Assembly: GCA_963575745.1 (NCBI GenBank)
Contig: CAUYUJ010004692.1
Span: 375,448 to 439,447, forward strand
Reading direction: 5' to 3'
Source: Prorocentrum cordatum
Taxonomy: Eukaryota; Sar; Dinophyceae; Prorocentrales; Prorocentraceae
DNA: 64,000 bases
In this document: one piece after another, positions 40,619-50,159 of the stretch
Position numbering within the stretch: the stretch's first letter is position 1
How the letters are laid out: each line of letters opens with the position of its first letter
Translations under genes and position numbers: made by a program
Notes under the pieces: generated by a model
Told to the model about the DNA's origin: nothing
What the model saw: only the letters and a program-made list of their open reading frames with translations
Database searches by the model: none

Positions 40619-41156
40619 CCCGCCTCTGCTCTGGTACGGTAAACTCGCGAGGGCGAAATGGAAGGTGAGTGCACAAGTGATCGCACAAATCGTTCAAGCT
40701 CGAGCCCTCGAACTCGCAGACGGGGCACAAGTAGGACTTGACAGGAACTATCTCCCGAAGCGTGGAAGGGCCGACCGTGTCGCAATGGCCCCGAAACATA
40801 GACCCCATGACGTGTTTAGCTGCGTTGGCACGGCATGCAAATACTTGACGACAGTGTACACAGATATTGGTAGGTGTGATGACATGACATATATTTCTCA
40901 GCCCGTGCGTTCCCCGAAGATGATTCATCAAGTCCCGACGTGTCTTAAATGAAGCATCGCATTGACCTGACCCATTTTCCTCGTTGGGAAGCCAGCATTT
41001 CCAAAGAAAGTTTGCACTCGCATCTACCTCCTGCGGCTCCAGGTGCTCAGGTGGCGCCGGCTGGAACTCGGGAGGCGGGATGGCGACCGTGTACTGCCTC
41101 GCTCTGTAAGCCGAGGCGTCCACTGCAGAAAAGAAAGAAGCGGCCGCATCATCCAT
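40619..41156 (-). CDS. zinc-finger protein fragment, LINE ORF2 C-terminus-like
   Basis: Minus-strand frame with three Cys/His clusters: FLWKCWLPNEENGSGQCDAS followed by FKTRRDLMNHLRGTHG; NICVHCRQVFACRANAAKHV with MFRGHC; and YLCPVCEFEGSSLNDLCDHL with CTH. The frame runs into a different frame from the downstream ATG at 40618, whose start overlaps it. The ATG at 41156 is one start option; alternatively CTTCTTTTCTGCAG|TGGACG looks like a 3' splice site. Similar C-terminal fingers occur in dinoflagellate LINE reverse transcriptases; no RT domain is seen upstream. Confidence 0.5.
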
Positions 41157-41224
41157 AAGTAATCTGAAATCGCGACACGCGAGGGTCAATCTCGTACGTT
41201 ACTGCTTGCACGGCAAAATTGAAA

Positions 41225-41830
41225 AACATTTCGAATGTTGACGATTCGCACTGCGAATTTGCTGCCAATCGTGGCTTCGGGACGCGAGCATCGCGTAATT
41301 TACTTGGGATCCTAGCCTCGGGGACGCGAATGCAGGGTAATTACCTTGGTTTATGGCCTCGAGGACGCGAACATGGTAAATGCATTAGAAAGTATGGCTT
41401 CGAGGACGCAGCTCTGGCGAAATTTACGTGGGATCGTGGCGTCGAGGACGCTAATATTGTTTAATTTGCGGGGGGGCGTGGCCTCGGTGACGCGAATATA
41501 GCTTAATAGAAGAGGGCTCGTAGCTTCGAGGACGTGAGCGTTTTGTGGTTTACGCTAGGTTATGGCTTCGAGGACGCAGTCGGCTTCGGGGACGCGAGTA
41601 TTTAGTTTACGGGGGATCGTGGCCTCGAGGACGCGAACATTGTGTAACTGACTGGGGATCGTGGCCTCGGTGACGCGAATATCGTGTATGTTACGGTGGT
41701 TGACGGCCTCGAAGACGCGAGAACTTGGTAATTCGCGATGCGAGGACGCAAACACGGTCTAAATTACAAAGGATCGTGGCTTCGACAACGCCAATCTAGA
41801 GTACATTACGGAGGATCGTGGCCTCGGTGA
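41225..41830. repeat. degenerate repeats, GTGGCCTCGAGGACGCGAA
   Basis: Words like GATCGTGGCCTCGGTGACGC and GAATATTGTGTAATTTACG recur every 50-60 bp with many changes. Confidence 0.65.
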
Positions 41831-42790
41831 TCCCCCCGCGACCCGGCCCGCGACCCACCCGCGACCAATCCCGCGACCCGCCCGCGACCCACCCGCGACC
41901 CACCCGCGACCCACCCCGCGACCCACCCGCGACCAATCCGCGACCCGGCCGCGACCCACCAGCGACCCACCCGCGACCCACTCGCGACCCACCCCGCGAT
42001 ACACCCGCGACCCACCCGCGACCCACCCGCGACCCAAACCGCGACCCACCCGCGACCCACCCGCGACCCACCCCGCGACCCACCGAAAATTTTCGGCGCC
42101 TGCGGCGGGTTTCTTTGCATTAGTTCCAGGTGGAGAACCTGCGACCCCGCGACCCAAACCGCGCCCGCGACCCACCCGCGACCCACCCCGAGACCCCCCT
42201 GGCGACCCACCCGCGAGCCACCGGCGACCCACCCGCGACCCACCCGCGACCCGCCCCGCGACCCACCCAAAATTTTCGGCGCCTGCGGCGGGCTTCTTTT
42301 GCATTCGTTCCAGGTGGAGAACCTGCGACCCGCCCGCGACCCAAACCCGCCCGCGACCCACCCACCGCGACCCACCCGCGACCCACCCCGCGACCCACCC
42401 AAAATTTTCGGCGCCTGCGGCGGGCTTCTTTTGCATTCGTTCCAGGTGGAGAACCTGCGACCCAAACCGCGTTCAGTGTACAAATCCAAATTTTCGGCGC
42501 CTGCGGCGGGCTGGTGGAGGTGGAGAGCCCGCGACCCACCCGCGACCCAAACTACGTTCACTGAACAAGCCAAAACTTCGGCGCCTGCGGCGGGCTGTTT
42601 TTGCATTCGTTCCAGGTGGAGAACCTGCGACCCAAACCGCGTTCAGTGTATAACTCAAAATGTTCGGCGTCTGCGGCGGGCTGTTTTTGAATTCCTTCCA
42701 GGTGGAGGTAGAGAGCCCACGGCCCACCCGCGAGCCAAACTACGTTCACTGAACAAGCCAAAACTTCGGCGCCTGCGGCGGGCTGTTTTT
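41830..42790. repeat. (CGACCCACCCG)n minisatellite with a recurring 20-mer
   Basis: Tandem CGCGACCCACC words; interrupted seven times by TTCGGCGCCTGCGGCGGGCT (one copy TTCGGCGTCTG) followed by TTTTGCATTCGTTCCAGGTG and GAGAACCTGCGACCC. The 20-mer also occurs at 23.9 and 24.4 kb in other contexts. Confidence 0.85.
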
Positions 42791-42839
42791 GTTTTCGTTC
42801 CGACGACGACGACGGAAAGGAGGAGGGGGGAGGATCGGG

Positions 42840-42950
42840 ATGGGGGAGGAAGATGAAGAGAAGGAGGAGGAGGAGGAGGAGGAGGAGGAGGAGGAGGAGG
42901 AGGAGGAGGAAAAGGAGGAAGAGGAGGAGGAGGTGGAGGGGGAGGAGGCG

Positions 42951-43001
<51 letters not shown>

Positions 43002-43070
43002 GACGCGGACGAGGAAGAGGAGGAGGAGGAGGAGCAGGAGGAAGAGGATGAGGAGGAGGAGGAAGGCGCC
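42840..43070. repeat. (GGA)n then (CGA)n
   Basis: GGA repeats, (CGA)n at 42951-42999, then GGA again. It abuts the 3' end of the MATE gene. Confidence 0.9.
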
Positions 43071-43182
43071 AAGAGCTGGACTCTGGCTTGGTTCAGGAAG
43101 CTCTGGATGCGGGACCGCAAGACCCCCTTTCCAGTGGCTTGTGGATGGAACATGGCAACCTCCTGTTTCTTGTTCGCTCGAG

Positions 43183-45928
43183 TCATCGGCTTGGGAATAA
43201 AGCGAGCACTCGCGCCAAACCTTGCACCAAACGCGCGACAACAAACACAAGCCAGATCAGCCAGGTTGCGTGGACCCCCATGCCAAGTGACTTCGTGGCG
43301 GCCAGGCAGCCCAAACTTGCCAGGACATTGCCGACTTGCATCAACGAGAGGAACTTGAGATCGCCGACTCCTGCGAGTAGCCCTTCGCAAGCCTGCGCCA
43401 TACCGAGCACAGGAAATATTGCAGCTACGTAGGGAGCAAACGACTTGATCAGCGCGTGCAGTGTCTGGTCTGATGAGAACAGCTGAGGCGACCTCGCAAG
43501 GAGGACGGCTGTGATGGCCAGCAGAGAGCCTGCCTGAACAGAGATGCCTGCCAACACTTTCAAGAACTCCTTCGTCTTCAGTCTGCCGCCGACCTCTTGA
43601 AGTCCCTCGCGCGTCATTCTTGGAGGGACCGCGGTCCACCTGCACAAGCTAAGAAATAGAGTGGGGCAAACGGACAAGCGACAGAGACCCTCGTGAGGCC
43701 AGCAAGTGATCGAAATAGCTCAAGACCAACGCGTGCTGCGTATTTCGTACCTCTGGAGGGTATGTCTGGTTGTCCATTCGGCCTCAGCCCCGCAGTGTGG
43801 CAGGTGGACCGCGGTGGAAGGAAGACCTGCGCAGCCTGCTTGAGCGGATAAGTGGAAAATGCCAACACGCCCATGGGAGCCCACAGGGCTTGGAATGCAG
43901 CTGTAGAGGTCACCGTATACTGACTGGCCCTGAATTGAATGAAGCTGTAGCAGAGGGACAGGCCCATCTCGAAGAAGAACAGAGGCGCAGCAGTGGAGAA
44001 CAACTGCCTCAGCTCGTGGGCTCGAGGTCTGCGACTGCGAATGGCCAGCCTCCCCTTCGACCTCGCCAGCAGCAGCATCAGCGGAAGAGATGCGACCTGG
44101 GCGAGGAGGGTGGCCCAGGCAGCGCCCACGGCCCCAAGCTTTGGGACCAGCACGAGGTCTCCCAGGATGTTCAAGGCGCACGCGAAGCTGATCACCTGCA
44201 GTGGCGTCAGCGCGTCCTCCTGGGCCAGGAGGCCTGCTTGGACAACCATCGATACGAGGACGGCCGGCTGACCCACGCCCCTCGTTGGCGACGCGCACAG
44301 GAGGGGTATGGGGGAGGGGAGACATCTTCTCAGAAGGAGGCTGCTTCTTAGAAGGCGCCAGCCTTACATCTCCAGGCAAGGCCCGCACCTTCTAAGAAGC
44401 AGCCTCCTTCTAAGAAGCCTCCCCCTCCAAACGGCCCTCTGCTCGATGATCCTCAGAACGTGTGTTGTCGCCAGCGCGTACTCGTCCGCCGCAGCCCCTT
44501 CGATGCGACGAAAGCGGCACTGTGAGGGCCGACGCAGGCCGCGTGCCATCGACGGGGCCGAGCGGACCAACACACACATCAGGCCAACACACGCCGCGAG
44601 GACCGTCGACCTGCTACGGCCCCCTGAGGCCCTTCAGCTCAGAGATCTGGCACTTCAGCGTCTCCGTGGCCACTGGGGAAGCGAGGATTACTGAACTGAT
44701 GAATTTCGGTATGTGCCAGGACACCGAACTTCATCAGTTCGGTAAGCCTCGCCTCCCCAGTCGCCATGGAGACGCTGAAGTGCCAGATCGCTGAGCTGAA
44801 GGATCTCGGGGGGCGCACCTGCGCGCGGCCGACCTCACTCGCAGGTACTGCGACGCGAACGGCACCAGCTCGGGGACGCAGCCCGTCGCGGCGACGAGCG
44901 GCGCCGCGAGCGCGGCCAGGAGGCCCCCGACGAGGAGCCCGCTCGAGAGGGCCACGGCCACCGCGGCGGACAGGGTGCCCGCGGCCGCCTCTCGATCGCC
45001 CGCCGCCAGGGCCCTCGCCACCAGCACGCACGAGGCCGTGTTGAGGAAGAAGAAGAAGCTCGGTGACTGCCAAGAGGTGCCCCCCGGCCCAAGGGGCAGC
45101 AGCTCCGCTCGGGCGGGCGAAACTCGGCCGGGCGCAGCTTTAGGTCGGGCATGTCCCCCTACAGGGGGAGTTCGGGCGGAAAATGAAAACTTTGTCCACA
45201 CATGCCCAGAAACGTAATCAGAAAATCTTCGAAACATCGTCCCCAGACTATTTTTTGACTTACTTTTGAATGTTCCTCCTGCAGAGGGACAGGCCCGACT
45301 TAAGCTTAGCTCGGCCAGCTGACCTTGGCCAGGCCGAGTTCAGCCTGACCGAGTTCAGCCTGGCCGAGCTCAGCATGGCCGAGTTTCGCCTGGCCGAGTC
45401 TTTCCCTTTCGGGCGTTGACAGAGCTGGGTTTAGTGGGATCTGGTTTAGTGATGTGCACTGGGGGGCGCCCCCCCCGCCCCGTTCCACTAACTGGAACTG
45501 CCGTCACCCGAAAAACACCAGCAACGGCAGACCTGGTACAGTGATTCTGGCCAATTTAGGGGCTCCGGGGCCCTACTACTAATAACCAGGTCCCCTTACC
45601 TGGAGTCCTGGCTGTACCCGACCCTTGTCCAAGGGGCAGCCAGCTCCATCTTGGAGCCTCTGGGGACCCCTGGGCCGCGCGAGGGGTGCTCTGGAGGCCG
45701 CGGGGGTCTCCTGGGCAATCCTGGGGGCAATTGCCCTGGGCCCGGGGCACGTCTGGCAACACCCGAGAAGTAGCTGCAGAAGTTGAACACGGCCAGCGCC
45801 GGGCTGAGGGAGGCGAGCTGTAGCGTGGAGCACTTGCCGACGCACGCGGCGTCCACCACGCTCATGAGCGGGTCGGCCAGGACGGTGGACAGGGCCGGCG
45901 CGCCAAACTGCAGCACCTCTGCGCGCAC
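43183..45928 (-). CDS. MATE-family efflux transporter (DinF/EDS5-like), 4 exons, N-terminus missing
   Basis: Predicted multidrug/toxin extrusion carrier: a membrane protein that exports organic solutes in exchange for H+ or Na+. Exons: A 45761-45928, B 44834-45066, C 43810-44280, D 43183-43618; phases 0, 2 and 2 agree at every join, giving about 435 residues. Exon A has LQFGAPALSTVLADPLMSVV and DAACVGK, the family start (P.....DP...VD.A.VG) in TM1. Exon B has FLNTASCVLVARALAAGDRE. B and C join to YLRVR-GVGQPAVLVSMVVQ. Exon C has LGAVGAAWATLLAQVASLPL, the half-molecule signature. C and D join to QAAQVFLPP-RMTREG; exon D ends VVARLVQGLARVLALFPSR and TGA. About 10-11 hydrophobic helices are visible, against the usual 12. 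The first few residues must come from an exon upstream of 45928. The A-B splice is the least certain. All three introns have inverted ends. Confidence 0.8.
43619..43809 (-). other. MATE intron 3, 191 nt, 15-bp perfect inverted ends
   Basis: GT-AG. CCGCGGTCCACCTGC at 43629-43643 is the exact reverse complement of 43800-43814, so the repeat spans the 5' splice site and sits 10 nt inside the 3' one. Near-identical CTTCCA and CCTCCA flank the pair, like a target-site duplication. Confidence 0.65.
44327..44417. repeat. CTTCTTAGAAG foldback, copy 1
   Basis: CTTCTCAGAAGGAGGCTGCT then TCTTAGAAGGCGCC pairs with GCACCTTCTAAGAAGCAGCC then TCCTTCTAAGAAG. A second copy is at 48118-48222. Confidence 0.75.
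44620..44813. repeat. 194-bp palindrome inside MATE intron 2
   Basis: Arms of about 90 bp: CCCTTCAGCTCAGAGATCTG ... TGAACTGATGAATTTCGGT against ACCGAACTTCATCAGTTCGG ... CAGATCGCTGAGCTGAAGG, with a loop of about 12 nt near 44714. Confidence 0.85.
45151..45303 (+). repeat. 154-bp dispersed repeat, copy 2 (inside intron)
   Basis: TCCCCCTACAGGGGGAGTTC ... CCTCCTGCAGAGGGACAGGC then CCGACTT; same ends and length as 33119-33272. Confidence 0.65.
45305..45400. repeat. GAGTTCAGCCTGGCC minisatellite
   Basis: About six 15-bp units with AG/CA variants. Confidence 0.75.
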
Positions 45929-46016
45929 CTGCCTCCTCCACTCCCTCCGTTCGTGGGCGCTCGTCGGCTGCGCGGCTCCCGCTGCCCGCGCCCTGGGACC
46001 GCGCGGCCGGTGACAG

Positions 46017-46170
46017 GAAAAGAAGAAGCAGCTGCATTAGCATGGACTTTCGGAGCTCCGCGCGGATTTCTTGGCTCGGCGCTTGACCCCCCTGGCGGCG
46101 CCTCTGGCGCCGATCCGAGAACTCCGCGCGGATCTGCAGAAACGCATGCTCCTGCACCTTGCTTTTCTTC
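46017..46170. repeat. foldback element, GGAGCTCCGCGCGGATTTCT family, copy 1
   Basis: Arms AAGAAGAAGCAGCTGCATTA ... CTCCGCGCGGATTTCTTGG and its diverged complement to about 46170. Copy 2 is 300 bp away. Confidence 0.6.
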
Positions 46171-46316
46171 TAGGCGATGCTGACGCAGATGCCGGCTGGC
46201 CGATGCGGGACCACGCGCGTGAAGGGGAACCTGCGGCTTCGGCAGCAGCAGCGGCAGCAGCAGGAACATGACCACCCCTGGGCGGGGCGGGCCGAAAGAC
46301 CAGAGGGTCGACACTC

Positions 46317-46512
46317 GGGGAACAAGAAGTGACATAAACATAAAAACTCGGAGGTCCGCGCGGATTTCTCGGATCGGCGCTGGGGCCCTCCCGGCGGCGC
46401 CTCCGGCGCCGCCCCTGGCGCGCTCCGCGCGCCAGGGAGGGGGTTCCAGCGCCGATCCGAGAAATCCGCGCGGACCTCCGAGTTTTTATGTTTATGCCAC
46501 TCCTTGTTCCCC
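46317..46512. repeat. 196-bp near-perfect palindrome, copy 2 of the same family
   Basis: Left arm 46317-46382 (GGGGAACAAGAAGTGACATA, AACATAAAAACTCGGAGG, TCCGCGCGGATTTCTCGG) pairs with 46445-46512 with only two or three mismatches; the ~60-bp loop holds further small palindromes (GGCGCCTCCGGCGCC, GGCGCGCTCCGCGCGCC). The loss of mismatches suggests a recent insertion. Confidence 0.85.
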
Positions 46513-46744
46513 TAGACAGCAGTGCAGGTGGGCAAGCTTGGGGTCAAGATCAAGAGCTCGATGGAGAACGGCCAAAACAGCGGGGTTTGGAGGGGCCTGG
46601 CTGAGCTGCGCTGCGCGGCGCCGCGCGGTGCTGCGTGGCGACGGCGCGTGGTGCCCGTCGTTGGTGGCCCCGGGGCCCGATGACGGGCCCCGGAGGCAGA
46701 GATCGAGGAAGAGCGCCGGCATCGGAACATCACGTCGGCGGAGA

Positions 46745-47000
46745 TCCCTCCTCCTCCTCCTCCTCCTCGATCCTCCTGCTCCTCCTGCTCCTCCTGCTCC
46801 TCCTCCTCCTCCTCCTCCTCCTCCTCCTCCTCCTCCTCCTCCTCCTCCTCCTCCTCGATCCTCCTCCTCGATCCTCCTCCTCGATCCTCCTCCTCCTCCT
46901 CGATCCTTCTCCTCCTCGATCCCCCTCCTCTTCCTCGATCCTCCTCCTCCTCGCTCCTCCTCCTCCTCCTCCTCCTCCTCGCTCCTCCTCGCTCCTCCTC
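46745..47000. repeat. (CTC)n with CTCGATCCTC
   Basis: CTCCTCCTC interrupted by CTCGATCCTCCTCCTCGATC units. Confidence 0.95.
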
Positions 47001-47004
47001 CTCC

Positions 47005-47500
47005 GTTGCCGCGTGGCTCCCCGGGCCCGACTCGGGTGCCCTGCGGCGGGGCCGTGCGCAGCGCAGTCTGCCGTCGGGCTGCCGGGGGCTCCGTCTGCCG
47101 GGTGCCCGCCGCGGGGGCCCCCCCCCCCCGGGTGCACCGAGGGGGGCCCTCGGCTCCTCGACGGCCCTTCGCGTTGCACGCGGGCGCTGGGTGCGGGGGG
47201 GGGGGGGCGATGCTGAAGGGGCTCGAGGACGCACAAATGACTACACACAGGGAACAGGGTTCCCTCGATGTTTTCCTGCTTGTTGCGTCTTCGTCTTCCC
47301 CCCCCCCTTCTTCCCATATCTTCCCATTTTCTGTAAGGAATCGACAACTCATGGTGTCTGTGTGTTTCTTCCCCTCCTGAGATACATGGGGGGGGGCAAG
47401 CAAGGTGCCCTGCTCGGGCCGTACAGGGCTCCTGTTCTGCAGCATTCGCTGCCCCCCCCCCCACTCATCGCCCCCCCCCTCTTTATTCGTTCGCGCCCAG
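47005..47500. other. spacer with C and G homopolymer runs
   Basis: No gene seen. Runs of 8-12 C or G occur at about 47119, 47196, 47297, 47389, 47452 and 47471. Confidence 0.3.
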
Positions 47501-47507
47501 GGCAATA

Positions 47508-47677
47508 CAGTCGGGCCGCCGAAAGAAGGAACGCTAAATAAGGAACGAAGCCCCTTCTTGGCCCTGTACGCGCCGCCTCCGTGCCCCAGGAGGGCAAGAG
47601 GAACAGCACTGGAGGAACCCAAGGAACATCGAGCCCCTTCCGATTCCAAAATGTTCCTTCTTTCAACGTCTTGACTG
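47508..47677. mobile_element. MITE with CAGTCGGG ends, copy 2, TA-flanked
   Basis: Left end CAGTCGGGCCGCCGAAAGAA, right end GTTCCTTCTTTCAACGTCTT then GACTG; TA on both outer sides (47506-47507, 47678-47679). 170 bp; shares CTAAATAAG and the GGAAC/GTTCC inner motifs with copy 1. Confidence 0.7.
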
Positions 47678-47689
47678 TACCATCATGGA

Positions 47690-47950
47690 TCCTCTGGGCC
47701 GGGGCGCTTCTGGGCCAATCCTGGCCCCTGACGCCGCCCGAGGGTGGCCCAGGCCGTCCTGGAGGCCGCGACGTCCAGCTCAAGGGCAGCAGATCGTCCA
47801 AGCACTCCAGATGATGGTCTGTGTTGCCATTTTTTCTCGTTCCCGCCTCTTGTCTTCTCAAGAACGTCCAGGACGGCCCAAGGCAAGTCTCTGGATGCCT
47901 CCGGAGCCTCTGCGGGTCCTCGAGGCCTGTGGAGGCCCAATCAGAAAGCA
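47690..47950. repeat. possible family A-related remnant
   Basis: GGCCTCTGCGGG words and a core-like stretch (GTGTTGCCATTTTTTCTCGT) at about 47820. Weak. Confidence 0.3.
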
Positions 47951-48117
47951 GTGATCGCCTCAGTCCCCGAACCTCGAGAACCTCCGTCACCGACTCCTCC
48001 GCCCAGATTCCCCCCCCCACAGAATCCTCACTTCGGAATTTCCCTGCTGAGCCCTGTTGGGGTCCGATCCGGAGTGCTCTCCTTGGCGGCGCGCACAAGG
48101 GGGTAAGGAGGGTGGAA

Positions 48118-48222
48118 AGCTTCTTAGAATGAGGCTGCTTCTCAGAAGGCGCCGGCCCTGTATCTATAGAGAAGACCCGCGCCTTCTAAGAAGCAGGGGT
48201 GCTTCTAAGAAGCCTTCCCCCC
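48118..48222. repeat. CTTCTTAGAAG foldback, copy 2
   Basis: AGCTTCTTAGAATGAGGCTG, CTTCTCAGAAGGCGCCGGCC against GCGCCTTCTAAGAAGCAGGG, GTGCTTCTAAGAAGC. Same layout as 44327-44417. Confidence 0.75.
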
Positions 48223-48489
48223 TCCCCCTACCCCCCTCTGCGCGTGGCCGATTTCTGGGGGGAGACATTCATTCCACTCTGGAGATCAGTCCAGAGCAAC
48301 CTGTGATCCAGCGGGAGGCCCAGAGCTTCGGACGGCAGCTCTTCGGCCGAGGAGGGGCGACAAGGAAAGGAACAAGGAAGATGATGGGATGGGGAAGGGG
48401 CGGGACGAGGAGCGGGAGGAGGAGGAGCGGGATGGAGACGGATCGGGAGGATGGGGAGGAAGCGAACCGCAGGAACACGCGGTGGGCGA

Positions 48490-48753
48490 TCATGATGATA
48501 ATGATGTTAATGATGATGATGTTATGATGTTAGGATGTTATGATGATGACGATGATGCAGATGAGGCTGATGATGGTGATGATGTCGACGGCGACGACGA
48601 CGATGCTGATAATGATAATGATGATGATGATGATGATGATGCTGATGCTGCTGATGATGATGCTGATGAGTATGGTGATTATACTGATGATTGTGATGAC
48701 CATGATGCTGCTGATGATGGTGATGATACTGATGACGATGACAATGAGGCTGG

Positions 48754-48815
<62 letters not shown>

Positions 48816-48822
48816 CTTGTGG

Positions 48823-48857
<35 letters not shown>

Positions 48858-49010
48858 GTGAGGATGATTACGATGATTGTGATGATGATGTTGATGATGG
48901 TGATGATGCTGCTGATGCTGAGTATGCTCATGATGATGATGGTGATGATGATGATGACGATGATGATGACGCTGATGTTGATGGTGATGCTGACGGTGAT
49001 GTTGTGTGGG
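48490..49010. repeat. (GAT)n microsatellite, ~520 bp
   Basis: GATGATGATG with GCTGAT, GGTGAT and GACGAT variants. It keeps poly-Asp or poly-Met/poly-Ile frames open; none is a gene. Confidence 0.95.
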
Positions 49011-49079
49011 GGAGAGACCTCGTCAGTTAAGGTCCAGTGAGGGAGGCGTACCTGTCACCGTTTCCATCGTCCTAATTAC

Positions 49080-49390
49080 CCTGCTCCTCCTCCTCCCTCC
49101 TCCCCCCTCCTCTTCTCGTCCTCCGCCCTCCCCCTTCCTCCATCATTCTCGGAGGGGATCGTGCGCTTCCGAGAAGCGTTATTGGAAGGCAACAATGCTA
49201 GAAGGAAGCCCCTGCCTCCTCCCTCCTCCCTCCTCTTCCATTCCTCGTCCCTCCTTCCCCCCTCCTCCCTCCATCACTGGCTTCCATCCCTCCTCCTTCC
49301 TCCCTCCCTCCCTCCTCTCTCCCCTCCCTCGTCCCTCCCTTCTCCCTTCTCCCTCCTCCCTCCTCCCTCCATCACTGGCGTCCATCCTTC
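49080..49390. repeat. CCTCCCTCC pyrimidine tract with a tandem duplication
   Basis: CTCCCTCCATCACTGGCTTC and CTCCCTCCATCACTGGCGTC mark two copies of a ~105-bp unit. Confidence 0.7.
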
Positions 49391-49779
49391 ACTCGGGAGA
49401 TCGAAGAAAATCCCATCCAATGAGAATCACATAAATGGATAATCTTGACCTCGCTCAAGCGTGAACGCTGAGATATCGGAGGGCATCTTTTCACCTGAAT
49501 CCCACCTGCCCTTCAGGGCGTAGGTGGTTTTGGGAATCTCCTATTCCACCCCCCTTCTTCCCCATCGGGGAAGGGTTTATCACTGTTCCCTGTTAATGTA
49601 CACCCCCTCCCCCAGGCGACCGGGAGCCAACCAGGGTCAATGCGGGCCCCCCACACCATCCCTTGTAAAAAACAATGCAAGACACACTCTGCCTCCAAAT
49701 TCGGAACATGCGCAGCGAACCCGATGCGGCCTCCCCCCACCCCTCCCTGTCAAAAACAATACAGAAAACACTTCGCGTC
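49391..49779. other. spacer with short direct duplication
   Basis: TCCCTTGTAAAAAACAATGC and CTCCCTGTCAAAAACAATAC lie ~75 bp apart, each preceded by CCCCCCAC; otherwise no gene or element. Confidence 0.35.
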
Positions 49780-50095
49780 GGCGGCGGTTGCGGCGGGGGC
49801 AGCGGCTGCGGGGCCAGCGGCGGCGGCGGCGGCTGCGGCGGCGGCGGCGGCGTCGGCGGCGGTGGCGCGGCGGCGGCGGTTGCAACGGTGGCGGCAGCGG
49901 CTGCGCCGGCAGCGGCTGCGGCGGCAGCGATCCGGCAGCGGGGGCGACGGCGGCGGCGGCGGCGGCGGGCGGCGCGACGGCGGCGGACGGCGGCGGCAGG
50001 CGGCGCGGCGGCGGCGGACAGCGGCGGCGGCGGCGGCGGCTGCGGCGGCGGGCGGCGGCGGCGGCGGCGGAGGCGGCAGCGGCGCACTCGCCCCC
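49780..50095. repeat. (CGG)n tract, ~315 bp
   Basis: GGCGGCGGC with GCAGCGGCTGCGG variants. All six frames stay open with Ala, Gly, Arg or Pro runs. Confidence 0.95.
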
Positions 50096-50159
50096 AGTAG
50101 CTGTCCATCCAAAGACGACTGCTGAATATGCTGAGGCTCGGGCCAGGCTCAGGTGCTAC

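Larger units (their letters stand above)
44281..44833 (-). other. MATE intron 2, 553 nt, inverted ends and nested hairpins
   Basis: GT-AG, with GTGAG|GTCGGCC and CAACGAG|GGGCG; the join YLRVRGVGQPAV is as expected for the family. The ends TCGGCCGCGCGCAGG and (reverse complement) TTGGCGACGCGCACAGG match. It contains two further hairpins (44327-44417 and 44620-44813). Confidence 0.65.
45067..45760 (-). other. MATE intron 1, 694 nt, ~30-nt inverted ends
   Basis: Coding-strand start GTTGCCAGACGTGCCCCGGG; reverse complement of the end CTGCCAAGAGGTGCCCCCCG. They match over about 30 nt with small gaps. It holds a 154-bp dispersed repeat (45151-45303) and a GAGTTCAGCCTGGCC minisatellite (45305-45400). 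Confidence 0.55.

Noticed and set aside
41759-42606. Gly/Arg/Val-rich frames of 225-266 codons
   Set aside because: Translations of the CGACCCACC minisatellite.
43183-43200. Continuation of the MATE gene beyond 43183
   Set aside because: The frame ends in TGA after the expected last hydrophobic helix, and (GGA)n/(CGA)n follows soon after, so this is taken as the true C-terminus.
46268-47649. Frames of 190-385 codons around (CTC)n
   Set aside because: Overlapping frames on both strands, all dominated by the trinucleotide repeat or high GC; no domain.
48389-49030. Asp-rich, Met-rich and Ile-rich frames of 130-210 codons
   Set aside because: They are translations of a (GAT)n microsatellite in its different frames.
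49593-50125. Ala/Gly/Arg/Pro-rich frames of 80-230 codons
   Set aside because: They are translations of a (CGG)n tract and its flanks.
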